DNA of 64,000 bases from Nocardiopsis sp. CC223A (GTDB lineage Bacteria; Actinomycetota; Actinomycetes; Streptosporangiales; Streptosporangiaceae). The notes beneath the pieces are model-generated. The model worked only from the letters and a program-made list of their open reading frames with translations, was not told the DNA's origin and did no database searches. Shown in pieces: positions 1 to 9,800 of this stretch. The first letter of the stretch is position 1. The number at the start of each line of letters is the position of its first letter. The stretch spans positions 1 through 64,000 of the forward strand of contig NZ_JASFDV010000024.1 of the NCBI RefSeq assembly GCF_030766825.1. The letters run 5' to 3'. The position numbers were made by a program, and so were the translations under genes.

Positions 1-663
1 GCGGGTCGGCCTGCGCTTGGGCGCCCGCGCGGCCCGTGCCCTCTTCACCGCCCGGAACGGCCAGGTGATCCCGCGCAGCACCGGCTCCCAGAACAGGGTG
101 AGGAGCGTCAGCAGCACCAGGCCCACGGCCCCGGCCACCAGGATCCGCGGGTCGATCGCGGGTTCCTCGTCCTCGTTGAGGTCCACCACCTCGCCCTGGA
201 CGGTGGCGGACGCCTCGTCCTCGGGCGGGGGCGTGTACGCGGGCGGCGGCGGGGGCGGCGAGGGCGGTTCCTGGCCCAGCGCCAGGGCGTTCTCCACCGC
301 CACCACGCACAGCGGGTCCCTGCCCGTGTAGACGTTCTCGCCCCCGGAGTCGAACGGGACCACCAGCCGCCACCCCGGGAGCACCGCGCGGTCCTCGCCC
401 AGCGCGTTGCCGTCGGCCTGGGTCCGTCCGGCGTTCAGGTCGTAGATCTCCGCGGCGCGCTCGGCGTCGTCCAGGATCAGACCCGCGATCGAGTCCAGCC
501 CGGGGGAGCCCTCGGGCACCACGTAGTAGTACACCTCGGGGCAGATCGTGTAGGGGTCGGCGGTGTCCGCGGCCACCGGGCCCGCCGGGACCAGGGCGAA
601 CGCCGCGGCCAGCGCCGCCGTGATCGTCGCCGTGCGCGCCGACGGAAGACGTGTGGGGGTCAC
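1..663 (-). CDS. Secreted/membrane protein with LysM-like domain, T7SS neighbourhood (partial)
   Basis: The C-terminus is lost at the left edge; 221 codons are visible. A GTG start at 663 is preceded by AGGAG with 8-nt spacing. The product has a signal peptide (Ala/Val-rich, cut near VAADT), then about 75 residues starting ICPEVYYYVVPEGS that resemble a LysM or LysM-like cell-wall module, a proline-rich linker with repeated Pro residues, one transmembrane helix (ILVAGAVGLVLLTLLTLFW) and a basic cytoplasmic tail. It is transcribed divergently from the large T7SS substrate-like gene. A role in anchoring or wall passage for the secretion cluster is inferred only from location; the LysM assignment is by eye. 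Confidence 0.65.
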   Translation of the reverse strand, partial: MTPTRLPSARTATITAALAAAFALVPAGPVAADTADPYTICPEVYYYVVPEGSPGLDSIAGLILDDAERAAEIYDLNAGRTQADGNALGEDRAVLPGWRLVVPFDSGGENVYTGRDPLCVVAVENALALGQEPPSPPPPPPAYTPPPEDEASATVQGEVVDLNEDEEPAIDPRILVAGAVGLVLLTLLTLFWEPVLRGITWPFRAVKRARAARAPKRRPTR

Positions 664-763
664 TCGCTCTACTCCTGTGGCTGTCCGTGCGGGGTCGTGT
701 GAAAGGAGATGACGCGTGGGACGTCCAGGTTCGTCCGAACCGGTCACACCCTGGGAGCGTCTG

Positions 764-791
764 TTCACTTGTGGACGTGGCAGTCTATGAT
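764..791 (+). promoter_or_regulatory. Possible promoter of the large T7SS gene
   Basis: A TATGAT hexamer at 786-791 lies 16 nt after a weak TTCACT. This is the most promoter-like stretch in the 237-bp divergent gap. It is about 110 nt upstream of the GTG start, so a fair 5' leader would result. Confidence 0.3.
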
Positions 792-900
792 GACGGATTC
801 GCGGAGACCCTCGTGACCCCGGGCCCCGACACCCCCTCCCGACGTGCCCCGCACGCCCCCGTGACCTCCCCGGGAACCAGGAAAGCGAGTACAGCGGAAC

Positions 901-3900
901 GTGGCCGAAAAGCACCGCGACTACCTCCCATGGGAGCTCTTCGACCGGGACAGGGACCCCATCCCGTGGGTCGTGTCCGACGTCCGCGAACTGGAGGGGT
1001 TCTACAAGCGTCTGGCCGAGTCGGCCCAGAACGCGGCCCGGGACCTGCGCCGGCTCGACGGGGGAGAGCTCGGTGAGGGCAAGACGGTCGACACCCTCAA
1101 GGAGTTCATCGAGGAGCTCCCCAAGTACCTCGACAAGGCCCACGACGCCTACGACGGCGGGTACCGCGCTCTCCACAAGTGGGGCGACGCGCTGGAGATC
1201 GCCCGGGAGCGCAGCGCGACGGTCGCTCGCATGGCGGAGACCGCCTACGCCGGCCTGGAGGACGAGGACGACTGGAAGGACGGGGACGATCCCCTCCGCG
1301 ATGTGTACATCGCCCGCCTCGACAAGATCCTCACCGACATGGACGAGGTGGTCGACGCCGCCAAGCAGGAGCTGGAGGACGCCAAACAGGGCAGTCCGAA
1401 GAAACTGTGGGGCTGGCTCGACAAGATCGTGACGTGGGTGGAGGAGAACCCGCTCATCTACGCGGTGGTCATGGTCGCCGCCGGGCTCGTCGCGATCTTC
1501 GTCCCCTTCATCGGTGTGGCGCTGGTGCTCGCGGCGCTCGCGGTCAGCACCGCGAGCCTGCACCGCGAGGGCAAACTCGGCTTCAACCGGGAAACCTTCG
1601 TCACCCTGGGCATGGACGCGATCTCGCTGGTCCCGGGCGGCGCGCTGCTGCGCGGTGTGGGCAGCGTCGGCCGGGTCGCTGCCCGGGGCGCGAACCGGGT
1701 CGCGGGCCCGACGACGGCGCGCCTGCGCAGCGCCGCCACCGCGGTACGCAACGGCAGCGGGGTCACCCGTGTGAGCACTGCGATCACCCGCATCAAGGAG
1801 GGTCCCCGGGCCGGGGCGATCAGCTACGCGGTGGCCCGGGACACCGCGGTCGGTATGGGGTCCTCGATCGCCGTCCAGTTGGGCGCGGGCACCGCCGACT
1901 GGAAGGACATCAACCTCGGCCACGAGTTCCTCGGCGCGTTCGGCACCAACGCGGCGGGCTCCACCGCCGGTGTCCTGCGGGAGCGGGGGGACTTCGGCGG
2001 GCCGCTGTCGTTCCTCAACGCGCCCTCTGGCGGGAGCAACACCAGCAGCGATCCCGGCGGGGTCGACTACACCTACACGCAGACCGACTACGACCGCGGC
2101 GGCGCGGACCCCTCCGGGTCCGCGGACCCGGCGCCGGACGGCCCGGACCTGCCGACCGCCGGGTCGACCCGGCCGGGGGACGACTCGATCGACCTCGGCA
2201 CTGTGGACCTGACCCCGAACGGCGGCGGGCACACGTCCCCGGACCCCCAGAGCGGCGGCGACCCGTCTTCCGCTCCGGCCCCCGCCCGCGCGGACGCACC
2301 GGAGCCCCGTGGCGGGGATGCTTCCACGGTGCCCGCCTCTCCTCGGGGCGAGGACCCGTCTTCCGCTCCGGCCCCCGCCCGCGCGGACGCGCCGGAGTCG
2401 CGCGGCGGGGACGCCTCCACGGTGCCCGCCTCTCCTCGGGGCGAGGACCCGTCGTTCGCCCCCGCACCCGCCCGGTCGGACGCGCCCCAACCCCGCGGCG
2501 ATGACCCGTTCACGGTCCCCGCCGCCACCCGCGGCGGGGACGCGGACGGCGAGGGCGCGCCGTCCGTGCGCTCCGACACCCCCGCACCCCCGGGTGAGGA
2601 CGTCTCCGCGACCCCCGCCACCATGCGCGACGACGGCCCCGAACCGACCACGGTTCCCGAACCCGTGCGCGGCGACTCCGACGGGACCCCTGCACCACAG
2701 CGCGACGACACCGATGGCTCCGGCGCCGCCGACAACGACCCGGCCACGCCCGGCGACGGCCGACCCGCGCCCTTCACCATGCGCGTCACCCCCGACAACG
2801 TCACCATCGGGGACACGGCCGTGCGCGTGGGCGACGGCGGATTCCGCGTCGAGGGCGCCGACGGCTCCTCCGTCTCCACGACGGACGGCCTCACCCTCAC
2901 CGGCCCCGACGGCGCCCCCGGCCCCTCGCTGCGCGGCGACGACCTCACCGTTCCCACCGCCGACGGTGACGTCACCGTCTCCCGCGGCCCCGACGGCTCC
3001 ACCATCCGCACCGAGGACGGCCTCTCCGTCCACCGCCCCGGCGACGGGGAACCCGTCCGGATCACCCAGGACCCCCGCGACCCCGTCGACATCGAGTTCG
3101 CCGGGCCGGGGCCGAGCATCTCCCGCCCGGCCGCCGACGGCACCGGCCCCGCGCCGCGCACCCGCGTCGACGACCCCGCCGGCGGTACCCGCACCGAGGC
3201 CGGGCCCGACGGCTACCGCGTCGAGGGCGAGGGTTCCACGCACACCTATGACCGGGGGAGCGATTCGGTGAGCGTCGACTCCGGCGGCGTCCGGATCGAC
3301 GCGGAACCGGGATCGGTCCGGGTCACCGACCCGGACCGGGGCGTCGACGTCCAGCAGTGGGACAACGGCACCGCCGTCGGGCGCGGGGCCGGATCCGGCG
3401 CCATGGTCCGCCAGGACGGCTCCATCGACCTGCGGACCGGCAACGCCACCCTCTCCCCACGCGCCACCCAGGACGCGGGCGGCCACGTCCGGATCGACGG
3501 CGACGGCGGCATCGGGGGCAGCGACGCCTGGCCCGGCCAGGTCCGCACCGAGGACGGCACCGGCATGGCCATCATCCGGCGCGACGGTGAGGACCGGCTC
3601 CAGGTCTGGCATCCGGACGGGACCCGCCGCTCCTACGGCATGGACGGCGGCCCGATCCCCGCCGGGGCCCATCCACCGCTGCGGACCGACTCCCGTGGCG
3701 AGCCCTACGTCCTCAGCGGCGGCACCCGTATCTCGGTCACCCGCGGCTCGGACACCTCGCCCGCCCTGCGCATGGACACCCCCCAGGGGTGGACGGTGAC
3801 CACCTCGCGCGACGGCGAGACCACCCTGGCGGCGCCTTCCGACGGCGGCGGCGACCGCTTCCAGGTCACCCGGAGGCCGGACGGCACCACCGAGGTGGGG

Positions 3901-5223
3901 ACGGACACCCACCGGGTCCGCACCGACGCCGACGGGCTGACCGCCCGCGGCCCGGGCGGTGTGCGCGGCGGCAGCGACCGGGACGGCTCCCACGTCACCG
4001 ACGGCACCACCCGCACCGACGTCCGGCGCGGCGAATCGTCCGGTCTGGGCCGGGCGGACACCGTCCGCGCCGACCGCCCGGGCCGCCCGCTCGTCTCGCA
4101 GGGCGACGCCCGGACCCGGGTGGAGACCGACGACGGCATCGGCGTCGACGTGCGCGGTGACCGGGTCGAGGTCCGGGTGCCCACCGACGGGGACCGCCGT
4201 ACCGTCAGGAACGGCGACCGTGTCGTGGACACGGGTCCCGACGGCACCTCCGTGCGTCCGACCCAGGACGGCCCCCGCGCGGGCGGCCCCGACCGCTGGC
4301 ACGCGACCATCGACGACCGTGGCGGCGTGAGCGGCGGCAGCGGCCGTGACCAGAACATCTCCGTCCGCCCCCGGGGCGAGGCCGGACGCCTCCCGCACCG
4401 CCCCTCCGACGAGGTCTCCTTCACCAGCGGCGACCTCCAGGGCACCCGGACACCCTCCGGGCGCACCGAGGTCCGCGACGGCGAGATCACGATCGCGGAC
4501 GGCCGCGGCGGCGTCCGCGTCGACGGCGGCGAGGGGCGGCCCGAACTGCGGATCACCGAGGACCAGGTGCACGTCACCGAACCCGACGGGCACCGCGAGG
4601 TCATCGACGTCAACGACATCGGCCGTACCCGGACGGACCGGAACGTCCCCGTGGACCCGGCGCGCGGCCCCGTCCTGCCACCGACCAACACGGTGCGCCA
4701 CAGGATGGAGGAGATGGCCTGGCAGGTCTCCAAGAACATCATCAACCTGACGTTCGGACTCGGTCTGGACGGCTTCCGTGAGGCGTTCGGCATCCTCGAC
4801 GAGTACGTGGAGATCGAGAAGGGCTACTGGGTCCAGAACGCGATGCAGCTCGCCACGGCCGTCCCCAAGGGCGGCTATGAGGGCCGGGTCGCCGGCACCC
4901 CCGGCCTGCCCACGGACGGGCTCAGCGGGGAGATGGCCGGCGTCGTCCTGGAGATGAGCCACCAGGCCACGCGCAACAACCTCAAGGACGAGTACCTGGA
5001 GGAGCGCGAGCCGACCTACCTCCGGCTGGAGGAGATCGAGGACCAGCTGGGCGTTCTGGACGCCATGCTCGACGACAGGGCCGTCGAGGAGTACGAGGCG
5101 GAGAACGGCCCGCTCACCCCGGAGCAGCGCAGGACCCTGGACGAGCTCCACAAGGAGGCCCGGCTGGAGCAGGGGCGCCTGCGCCGGGAACAGGCCGAAC
5201 TCCAGGAACGCGAGAACGGCTAG
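901..5223 (+). CDS. Large T7SS-substrate-like protein, polymorphic-toxin architecture, unknown C-terminal domain
   Basis: 1440 aa from a GTG start; AGGAAAG lies rather far upstream (about 15 nt). Order of parts: residues ~20-120 are helical and resemble the actinomycete putative T7SS secretion-signal domain (LRRLDGG, then WGDALEIAR); ~180-215 form two hydrophobic helices; ~215-350 are a pretoxin-like Gly/Ala region (DAISLVPGGALLRGVG); ~370-620 are disordered Pro/Ala/Asp sequence with three near-identical 31-residue repeats; ~620-1250 are many short beta-repeats of the DG-x-V-x-V kind; ~1260-1440 are helical and end in a charged coiled coil. No catalytic toxin motif was recognised in the C-terminus. 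The gene heads the run leading to the ESAT-6-like genes and the EssC-like ATPase, so secretion by that system is likely. The effector function is unknown. Confidence 0.75.
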   Translation: MAEKHRDYLPWELFDRDRDPIPWVVSDVRELEGFYKRLAESAQNAARDLRRLDGGELGEGKTVDTLKEFIEELPKYLDKAHDAYDGGYRALHKWGDALEIARERSATVARMAETAYAGLEDEDDWKDGDDPLRDVYIARLDKILTDMDEVVDAAKQELEDAKQGSPKKLWGWLDKIVTWVEENPLIYAVVMVAAGLVAIFVPFIGVALVLAALAVSTASLHREGKLGFNRETFVTLGMDAISLVPGGALLRGVGSVGRVAARGANRVAGPTTARLRSAATAVRNGSGVTRVSTAITRIKEGPRAGAISYAVARDTAVGMGSSIAVQLGAGTADWKDINLGHEFLGAFGTNAAGSTAGVLRERGDFGGPLSFLNAPSGGSNTSSDPGGVDYTYTQTDYDRGGADPSGSADPAPDGPDLPTAGSTRPGDDSIDLGTVDLTPNGGGHTSPDPQSGGDPSSAPAPARADAPEPRGGDASTVPASPRGEDPSSAPAPARADAPESRGGDASTVPASPRGEDPSFAPAPARSDAPQPRGDDPFTVPAATRGGDADGEGAPSVRSDTPAPPGEDVSATPATMRDDGPEPTTVPEPVRGDSDGTPAPQRDDTDGSGAADNDPATPGDGRPAPFTMRVTPDNVTIGDTAVRVGDGGFRVEGADGSSVSTTDGLTLTGPDGAPGPSLRGDDLTVPTADGDVTVSRGPDGSTIRTEDGLSVHRPGDGEPVRITQDPRDPVDIEFAGPGPSISRPAADGTGPAPRTRVDDPAGGTRTEAGPDGYRVEGEGSTHTYDRGSDSVSVDSGGVRIDAEPGSVRVTDPDRGVDVQQWDNGTAVGRGAGSGAMVRQDGSIDLRTGNATLSPRATQDAGGHVRIDGDGGIGGSDAWPGQVRTEDGTGMAIIRRDGEDRLQVWHPDGTRRSYGMDGGPIPAGAHPPLRTDSRGEPYVLSGGTRISVTRGSDTSPALRMDTPQGWTVTTSRDGETTLAAPSDGGGDRFQVTRRPDGTTEVGTDTHRVRTDADGLTARGPGGVRGGSDRDGSHVTDGTTRTDVRRGESSGLGRADTVRADRPGRPLVSQGDARTRVETDDGIGVDVRGDRVEVRVPTDGDRRTVRNGDRVVDTGPDGTSVRPTQDGPRAGGPDRWHATIDDRGGVSGGSGRDQNISVRPRGEAGRLPHRPSDEVSFTSGDLQGTRTPSGRTEVRDGEITIADGRGGVRVDGGEGRPELRITEDQVHVTEPDGHREVIDVNDIGRTRTDRNVPVDPARGPVLPPTNTVRHRMEEMAWQVSKNIINLTFGLGLDGFREAFGILDEYVEIEKGYWVQNAMQLATAVPKGGYEGRVAGTPGLPTDGLSGEMAGVVLEMSHQATRNNLKDEYLEEREPTYLRLEEIEDQLGVLDAMLDDRAVEEYEAENGPLTPEQRRTLDELHKEARLEQGRLRREQAELQERENG
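2260..2538 (+). repeat. Three tandem 93-bp coding repeats
   Basis: Units begin at 2260, 2353 and 2446, each 93 nt (31 codons), encoding Pro/Ala/Asp-rich segments that start DPSSAPAPARADAP. Units 1 and 2 are almost identical; unit 3 has diverged. They sit in the disordered stalk of the large T7SS-associated protein and are probably length-variable. Confidence 0.85.
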
Positions 5224-5263
5224 AACCCCGCCCCGCCACTGGGCAGCAGGAGAGGAGAACCCC

Positions 5264-5602
5264 ATGGCCAAGGTCGTCAGGATCGACACCGACGCCCTCG
5301 AAGAGATGCAGCGTTCACTGCGCCGCATCCAGAACGCCTTCGTCGGCGACGACGAGGACTTCAAGAGCCCCGAGGACCGCGCGGAGGGAATCGGCCCCCG
5401 CCGGCTGTCCGACTCCGCCAAGGACTACGGCAAGGACTGCAAGAAGAACTACGAGCGCCAGGCCGAGGACCTCGGCGAGTTCCTCAACCTGCTCAACCCG
5501 GTGATCACCACCTTCTACGAGATGGACGAGGAGCTGGGCCAAGCCCTCAAGGGCGACGAGAAGCCGCCGCCCCCGCACCACCGCAACCAGCTCGCCTACT
5601 GA
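5264..5602 (+). CDS. ESAT-6/WXG100-like small helical protein
   Basis: 112 aa, ATG start with a strong AGGAGAGGAG ribosome site. Predicted as a two-helix hairpin: helix 1 around residues 8-28 (ALEEMQRSLRRIQNAF) and helix 2 around 52-95, separated by a Gly/Pro-containing turn. The tail is proline- and histidine-rich. The canonical W-x-G turn is absent, so this is a divergent member or an unrelated helical T7SS partner. It lies 40 nt after the large substrate-like gene and is probably co-transcribed, so it may be that protein's chaperone or secretion partner. Confidence 0.6.
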   Translation: MAKVVRIDTDALEEMQRSLRRIQNAFVGDDEDFKSPEDRAEGIGPRRLSDSAKDYGKDCKKNYERQAEDLGEFLNLLNPVITTFYEMDEELGQALKGDEKPPPPHHRNQLAY

Positions 5603-5634
5603 CGGCGTCCGCACCGAGTACGACAGGAGCACCC

Positions 5635-6297
5635 GTGCCCTACCTCTTCGAAGAGGACGAGCCCGCGGTCATCCTCGGCTTCGACATCGCCGTCCCCGAG
5701 GGATGGACCGAGTACGACCTGAGCGGTGACTCCGTGGCCCGCATGCGCGAGCAGGCCGTCAAGACGTACGCCAACCGCCCCGAGGAGCTCAACGCCCTCA
5801 GCGACCTGCTGGCCGACATCGGCCGGGCCACCAGGGACGCCACCGCGGGCGGCCTGATGGCGGCGGCCGGCGCCTTCGAGGAGTACGACGACGGGTTCTT
5901 CATGGCCAATGTCTGCGTCTTCTCGTTCCCGGCGGGGCGGGGCGAGTACACCCTCGACCCGATCAAGATGATCGAGCACGTCTATCCCGACACGGCCACC
6001 GCCCGCGAGGGCACCTGGCTGAAGAAGACCACCGTGGAGATCCCCGGGTGCGGGTCGCAGGTGTGCGGGCGCATCTACGGCGTCACCGACTACGAGATGG
6101 ACGACGCGCTGGTCCGCTCGCTGGTCATGCACACCTCCTACACCCTCCCCGGGCTGGACAAGCGGATCATGGTCAGCTGCTCCAGCCCCAACCTCCTCCA
6201 ACTGGAGGAGGTCATGGACCTCTTCGACGCCATCAGCGGCACCGCCCGCTTCTGGTTCGAGGAAGAGGCCGGGACCGGGCGGACGGCTCCGGCCTGA
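5635..6297 (+). CDS. Unknown 220-aa protein between two ESAT-6-like genes
   Basis: GTG start at 5635 preceded by AGGAG. No signal peptide or membrane segment, so probably cytoplasmic. The chain reads as mixed alpha/beta: an N-terminal strand (AVILGFDIAVPEGW), a helical middle, then further strands and a final helix (EEVMDLFDAISG) followed by an acidic end. The overall plan recalls PsbP/Mog1-type small folds, but I cannot assign a family. It has two Cys in CGSQVCGR and one in SCSSPN. Its place between two ESAT-6-like genes suggests a chaperone, an immunity protein or an accessory factor of the secretion cluster. Confidence 0.6.
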   Translation: MPYLFEEDEPAVILGFDIAVPEGWTEYDLSGDSVARMREQAVKTYANRPEELNALSDLLADIGRATRDATAGGLMAAAGAFEEYDDGFFMANVCVFSFPAGRGEYTLDPIKMIEHVYPDTATAREGTWLKKTTVEIPGCGSQVCGRIYGVTDYEMDDALVRSLVMHTSYTLPGLDKRIMVSCSSPNLLQLEEVMDLFDAISGTARFWFEEEAGTGRTAPA

Positions 6298-6365
6298 CCC
6301 GGGCCGGACCGCACGGACGACGAGACCACCACCCCACAACCCACCTCACGACCCAGGGAGACCCC

Positions 6366-6662
6366 ATGCCCGTCTACAACGTCGACAGCGACAAGACCGA
6401 GGAGACCTCCGGCTCCCTCATCAAGGAGTTCGAGGCGTTCACCGAGCGCCTGGAGGCCATCAAGCAGAAGGTCGACGGCCTCATCTCCGACGGCTACAGC
6501 ACCCCCGCCGCCGAGAAGCACTTCCGGCCGTTCTTCGAGGAGTTCAACACCGGCTTCGAGGGTGTGAACAAGGGACTGGAGGGCGTCGCCAAGTACATCA
6601 AGCAGGTCGGCACCACGTTCGGCGAGACCGACGAGAAGCTCGGCGAGGGCCTCAAGGGCTGA
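6366..6662 (+). CDS. WXG100-family-like protein (T7SS substrate)
   Basis: 98 aa; the ATG at 6366 is fixed by AGGGAG five bases upstream. The size and helix-turn-helix plan match WXG100 proteins: helix 1 to about residue 40 (LIKEFEAFTERLEAIKQKV), turn near 46, helix 2 from 52 to 90. At the turn the usual W-x-G is replaced by YST (SDGYSTPAAEKHF). Members of this family are exported as dimers by FtsK/SpoIIIE-type ATPases, and the gene is 233 bp upstream of one. The missing Trp lowers certainty about the exact family, not about the fold. Confidence 0.7.
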   Translation: MPVYNVDSDKTEETSGSLIKEFEAFTERLEAIKQKVDGLISDGYSTPAAEKHFRPFFEEFNTGFEGVNKGLEGVAKYIKQVGTTFGETDEKLGEGLKG

Positions 6663-6895
6663 GCCCCCGCCCTTTTGGACCTCCGCTTCGGTTCGTGCCC
6701 GGCGCCCTTCGGGGGCGGGAACGGGTTCCGGGAAGGCACAGCGCCCCCTGCGGAACCCCGCCGACGCCCCGCCGGCCCCGGCGGCGCGGCAGAGTGTTCA
6801 AGAGCAGACTCCAGCCCGGCCTGTTCCGGGGCGGCCCCTCCCGGCCGCCCCGGCCCCCGTCACGTATCTCCCGAAGAAGCGGAAGCAGTCCCACC

Positions 6896-9800
6896 GTGCG
6901 CCTCCTCCTCACCGTGACCCCGGCCACCGGTCCCGCAGCGGACGGCTCCGGTCCCGTCGCGACGTCGCCCCTGCGCCTGGACGTCCTGGTCGACGCCGAC
7001 CCCGGCTCGACCGTGCGCCAGCTGGCCGAGACCGTCGACCCGATGGTGCGCACCCTGCCCCGCACCCCCGGCCGGGACGTCCCCCTCTACCTGGGCGACC
7101 GGCCCGTCGACCCGGACCTGTCCCTGGCCGACGCCGGGCTGCTCGACGGCTCCGTCGTCGGCGTCGGCGGACCGGCCCCGGCCACCGCCGAGCCCCCCGG
7201 TACGGCGGAGGTCCGGGTCGTCTCCGGCCCCGACGCGGGCCGCATCGTCCGCCTCGACCCCGGCGACTACGTCATCGGCGACGACGAGGCCGCGGTGCTG
7301 CCGGTGAACGCCGACGGCCACTGGGCGCGGATCCGCGTCACCCCCGACGGCTCCGTCTCCTTCCTGGACGCCAGCGGCGGCGACGGCTGCGCCCTGGAGG
7401 GCGAGCCCGTCGCCGAGGGGGACCCCTGGCCCCAGGGCGAGCAGCTCACCCTGGGCGGCACCCTCTTCGAGGCCTGGCCCAACCACCGCCCCGACGCCGC
7501 CGTCGCCCCCGCCGAGGACGGCACCGGCCTGGACTACAACCGGCCGCCCCGCCTGCACCCGGCGCCCACCAAGACCTCCTTCAAGCTGCCCTCCCCGCCC
7601 GAGCCGCCGGACCGGCCGATCGTGCAGCTCATCATGATGATCCTGCTGCCCATCACCATGGCGGTCGGCAGCGCGCTCGTCATGGGCCGCCCCCAGTACC
7701 TGCTCATCGGCCTGCTCGCCCCCGTGTCGGTGCTGTTCACCCAGATCCTCCAGCGGCGCACCACCAAGGCCCGCTACGACAAGCAGCTCACCGAGTACGA
7801 GGAGAAGAAGGAGCGGATCACCAAGGACGCCCGTGACGCCCTCCTCGTCGAGCAGCGCCGCCTACGCGACACCTGCCCCGACCCGGCCGCCGTCCTCCTG
7901 CTCGCCACCGGCCCCCGCTCCCGGCTGTGGGAGCGCCGCCAGACCGACGAGGACTTCACCCTCCTGCGCGTGGGCACCGGCAGCCTCCCCTCCAAGGTGG
8001 TCCTCAGCGACCCCACCAAGGACGACCACCGCCGCGACATCACCTGGAACATGACCGACGTGCCCGTCGGCGTCTCCGTCAAGGACAACGGCGTGGTCGG
8101 CGTCGCCGGCCGGGGCGAGGGCGGCCGGGCCCTCGAACGCTGGCTCCTCGCCCAGCTCGCCGCCCTGCACAGCCCCGCCGAACTCCAGATCCACCTGCTG
8201 TCCATGGAGGGCGACCACGACCGCTGGAAGTGGACCCGCCACCTGCCCCACATGCGCGGCGAGCACCCGCACCTGTCGCTCAACCGGGTCGGCATCGACG
8301 CCACCACCTGCGCCCGCCGCATCTCCGAGCTGCTCATGCTGCTGGAGGCCCGCAAGCAGGCCAAACGCGACCTCGCCGACCAGCCCGCCGTCGTCATCGT
8401 GCTGGACGGCGCCCGCCGCATCCGCTCCCTGCCCGGTGTGGTCCAGCTGCTGCGCGAGGGCCCCGAGGTGGGCATCCACACCCTGTGCCTGGACGCCGAG
8501 GAGCGCCTGCTGCCCGAGGAGTGCCAGGCCGTCGTCACCATCACCCCGCACGGGATGCGGCTGCGCCGCACCTCCTTCGACAACGTCGAGGACGTCCGCC
8601 CCGACGTGCCCTCCGCCGCCTGGGCCGAGCGCCTGGGCCGCGCCCTGGCGCCCCTGCGCGACAGCAGTGTCGGCGAGGCCGGCGGCTCCCTGCCGCGCGC
8701 GGCCCGCCTCCTCGACGTCATCGGGCTCGAACCCCCCAGCGGGGAGGCCATCTCCGCCCACTGGGCGGGCGGCGGCCGCAGCACCGTCGCCACCCTCGGC
8801 GTCGGCCTGGACGGGGCGTTCTCGGTGGACATCCGCCGCGACGGCCCGCACGCCCTGATCGCGGGCACCACCGGCTCCGGCAAGTCCGAGCTGCTCCAGA
8901 CGCTCGTGGCCTCGCTGGCCGCGGTCAACCGGCCCGAGTCGATGTCGTTCGTGCTCGTCGACTACAAGGGCGGCAGCGCGTTCAAGGACTGCGTGGACCT
9001 GCCGCACACCGTCGGCATGGTCACCGACCTGGACACCCACCTGGTCGGCCGCGCCCTGGTGTCCCTGGGCGCCGAGCTGCACCGCCGCGAGCACATCCTC
9101 GCCAAGGCCGGGGCCAAGGACATCGAGGACTACCTCGAACTCCTGGACCGCGACCCGCGCATGCCGCAGATGCCGCGCCTGATGCTGGTCATCGACGAGT
9201 TCGCGTCCATGGCCCGCGAGCTCCCCGACTTCGTCAAGGGCCTGGTGAACATCGCCCAGCGCGGCCGCTCCCTGGGCATCCACCTGGTGCTGGCCACCCA
9301 GCGCCCCGGCGGTGTGGTCACCAACGACATCCGCGCCAACACCAACCTGCGCATCGCCCTGCGGATGACCGACGAGAGCGAGAGCCGCGACGTCATCGAC
9401 GCCCCCGACTCCGCGCACATCGGCATCGACACCCCCGGCCGCGCCCACGCCCGGCTCGGCCACGCCTCCCTGCTGCCGTTCCAGTCCGGCCGGGTCGGCG
9501 GGCGCCGCGTGGTGGCCTCCACCGACGCCGCCGCCCCCGAGGTCCACCCGGTCAAGTGGTCCGACCTGGCCCAGCCCGCCCCCGCCTCCCGGCGCGGCGG
9601 GCAGGAGCAGACCGGCGACGTCGAGGTCACCGACCTCACCGTGCTGGTCGCCGCCGTCAAGGAGGCCGCGCAGCGGGTGGGCGCGCAGCGCCAGCCCAGC
9701 CCCTGGCTGCCCGCCCTGCCGACCGGCCTCACCCTCAACGAGCTGCTCGGCGGCCGTCCCCCCGCCGCCGAACCCGGTGTGGTGCGGGCCGTCCCCGTCG

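Noticed and set aside
651-1076. 141-codon plus-strand frame across the start of the large T7SS gene
   Set aside because: It overlaps the better-supported gene in another frame and has no domain.
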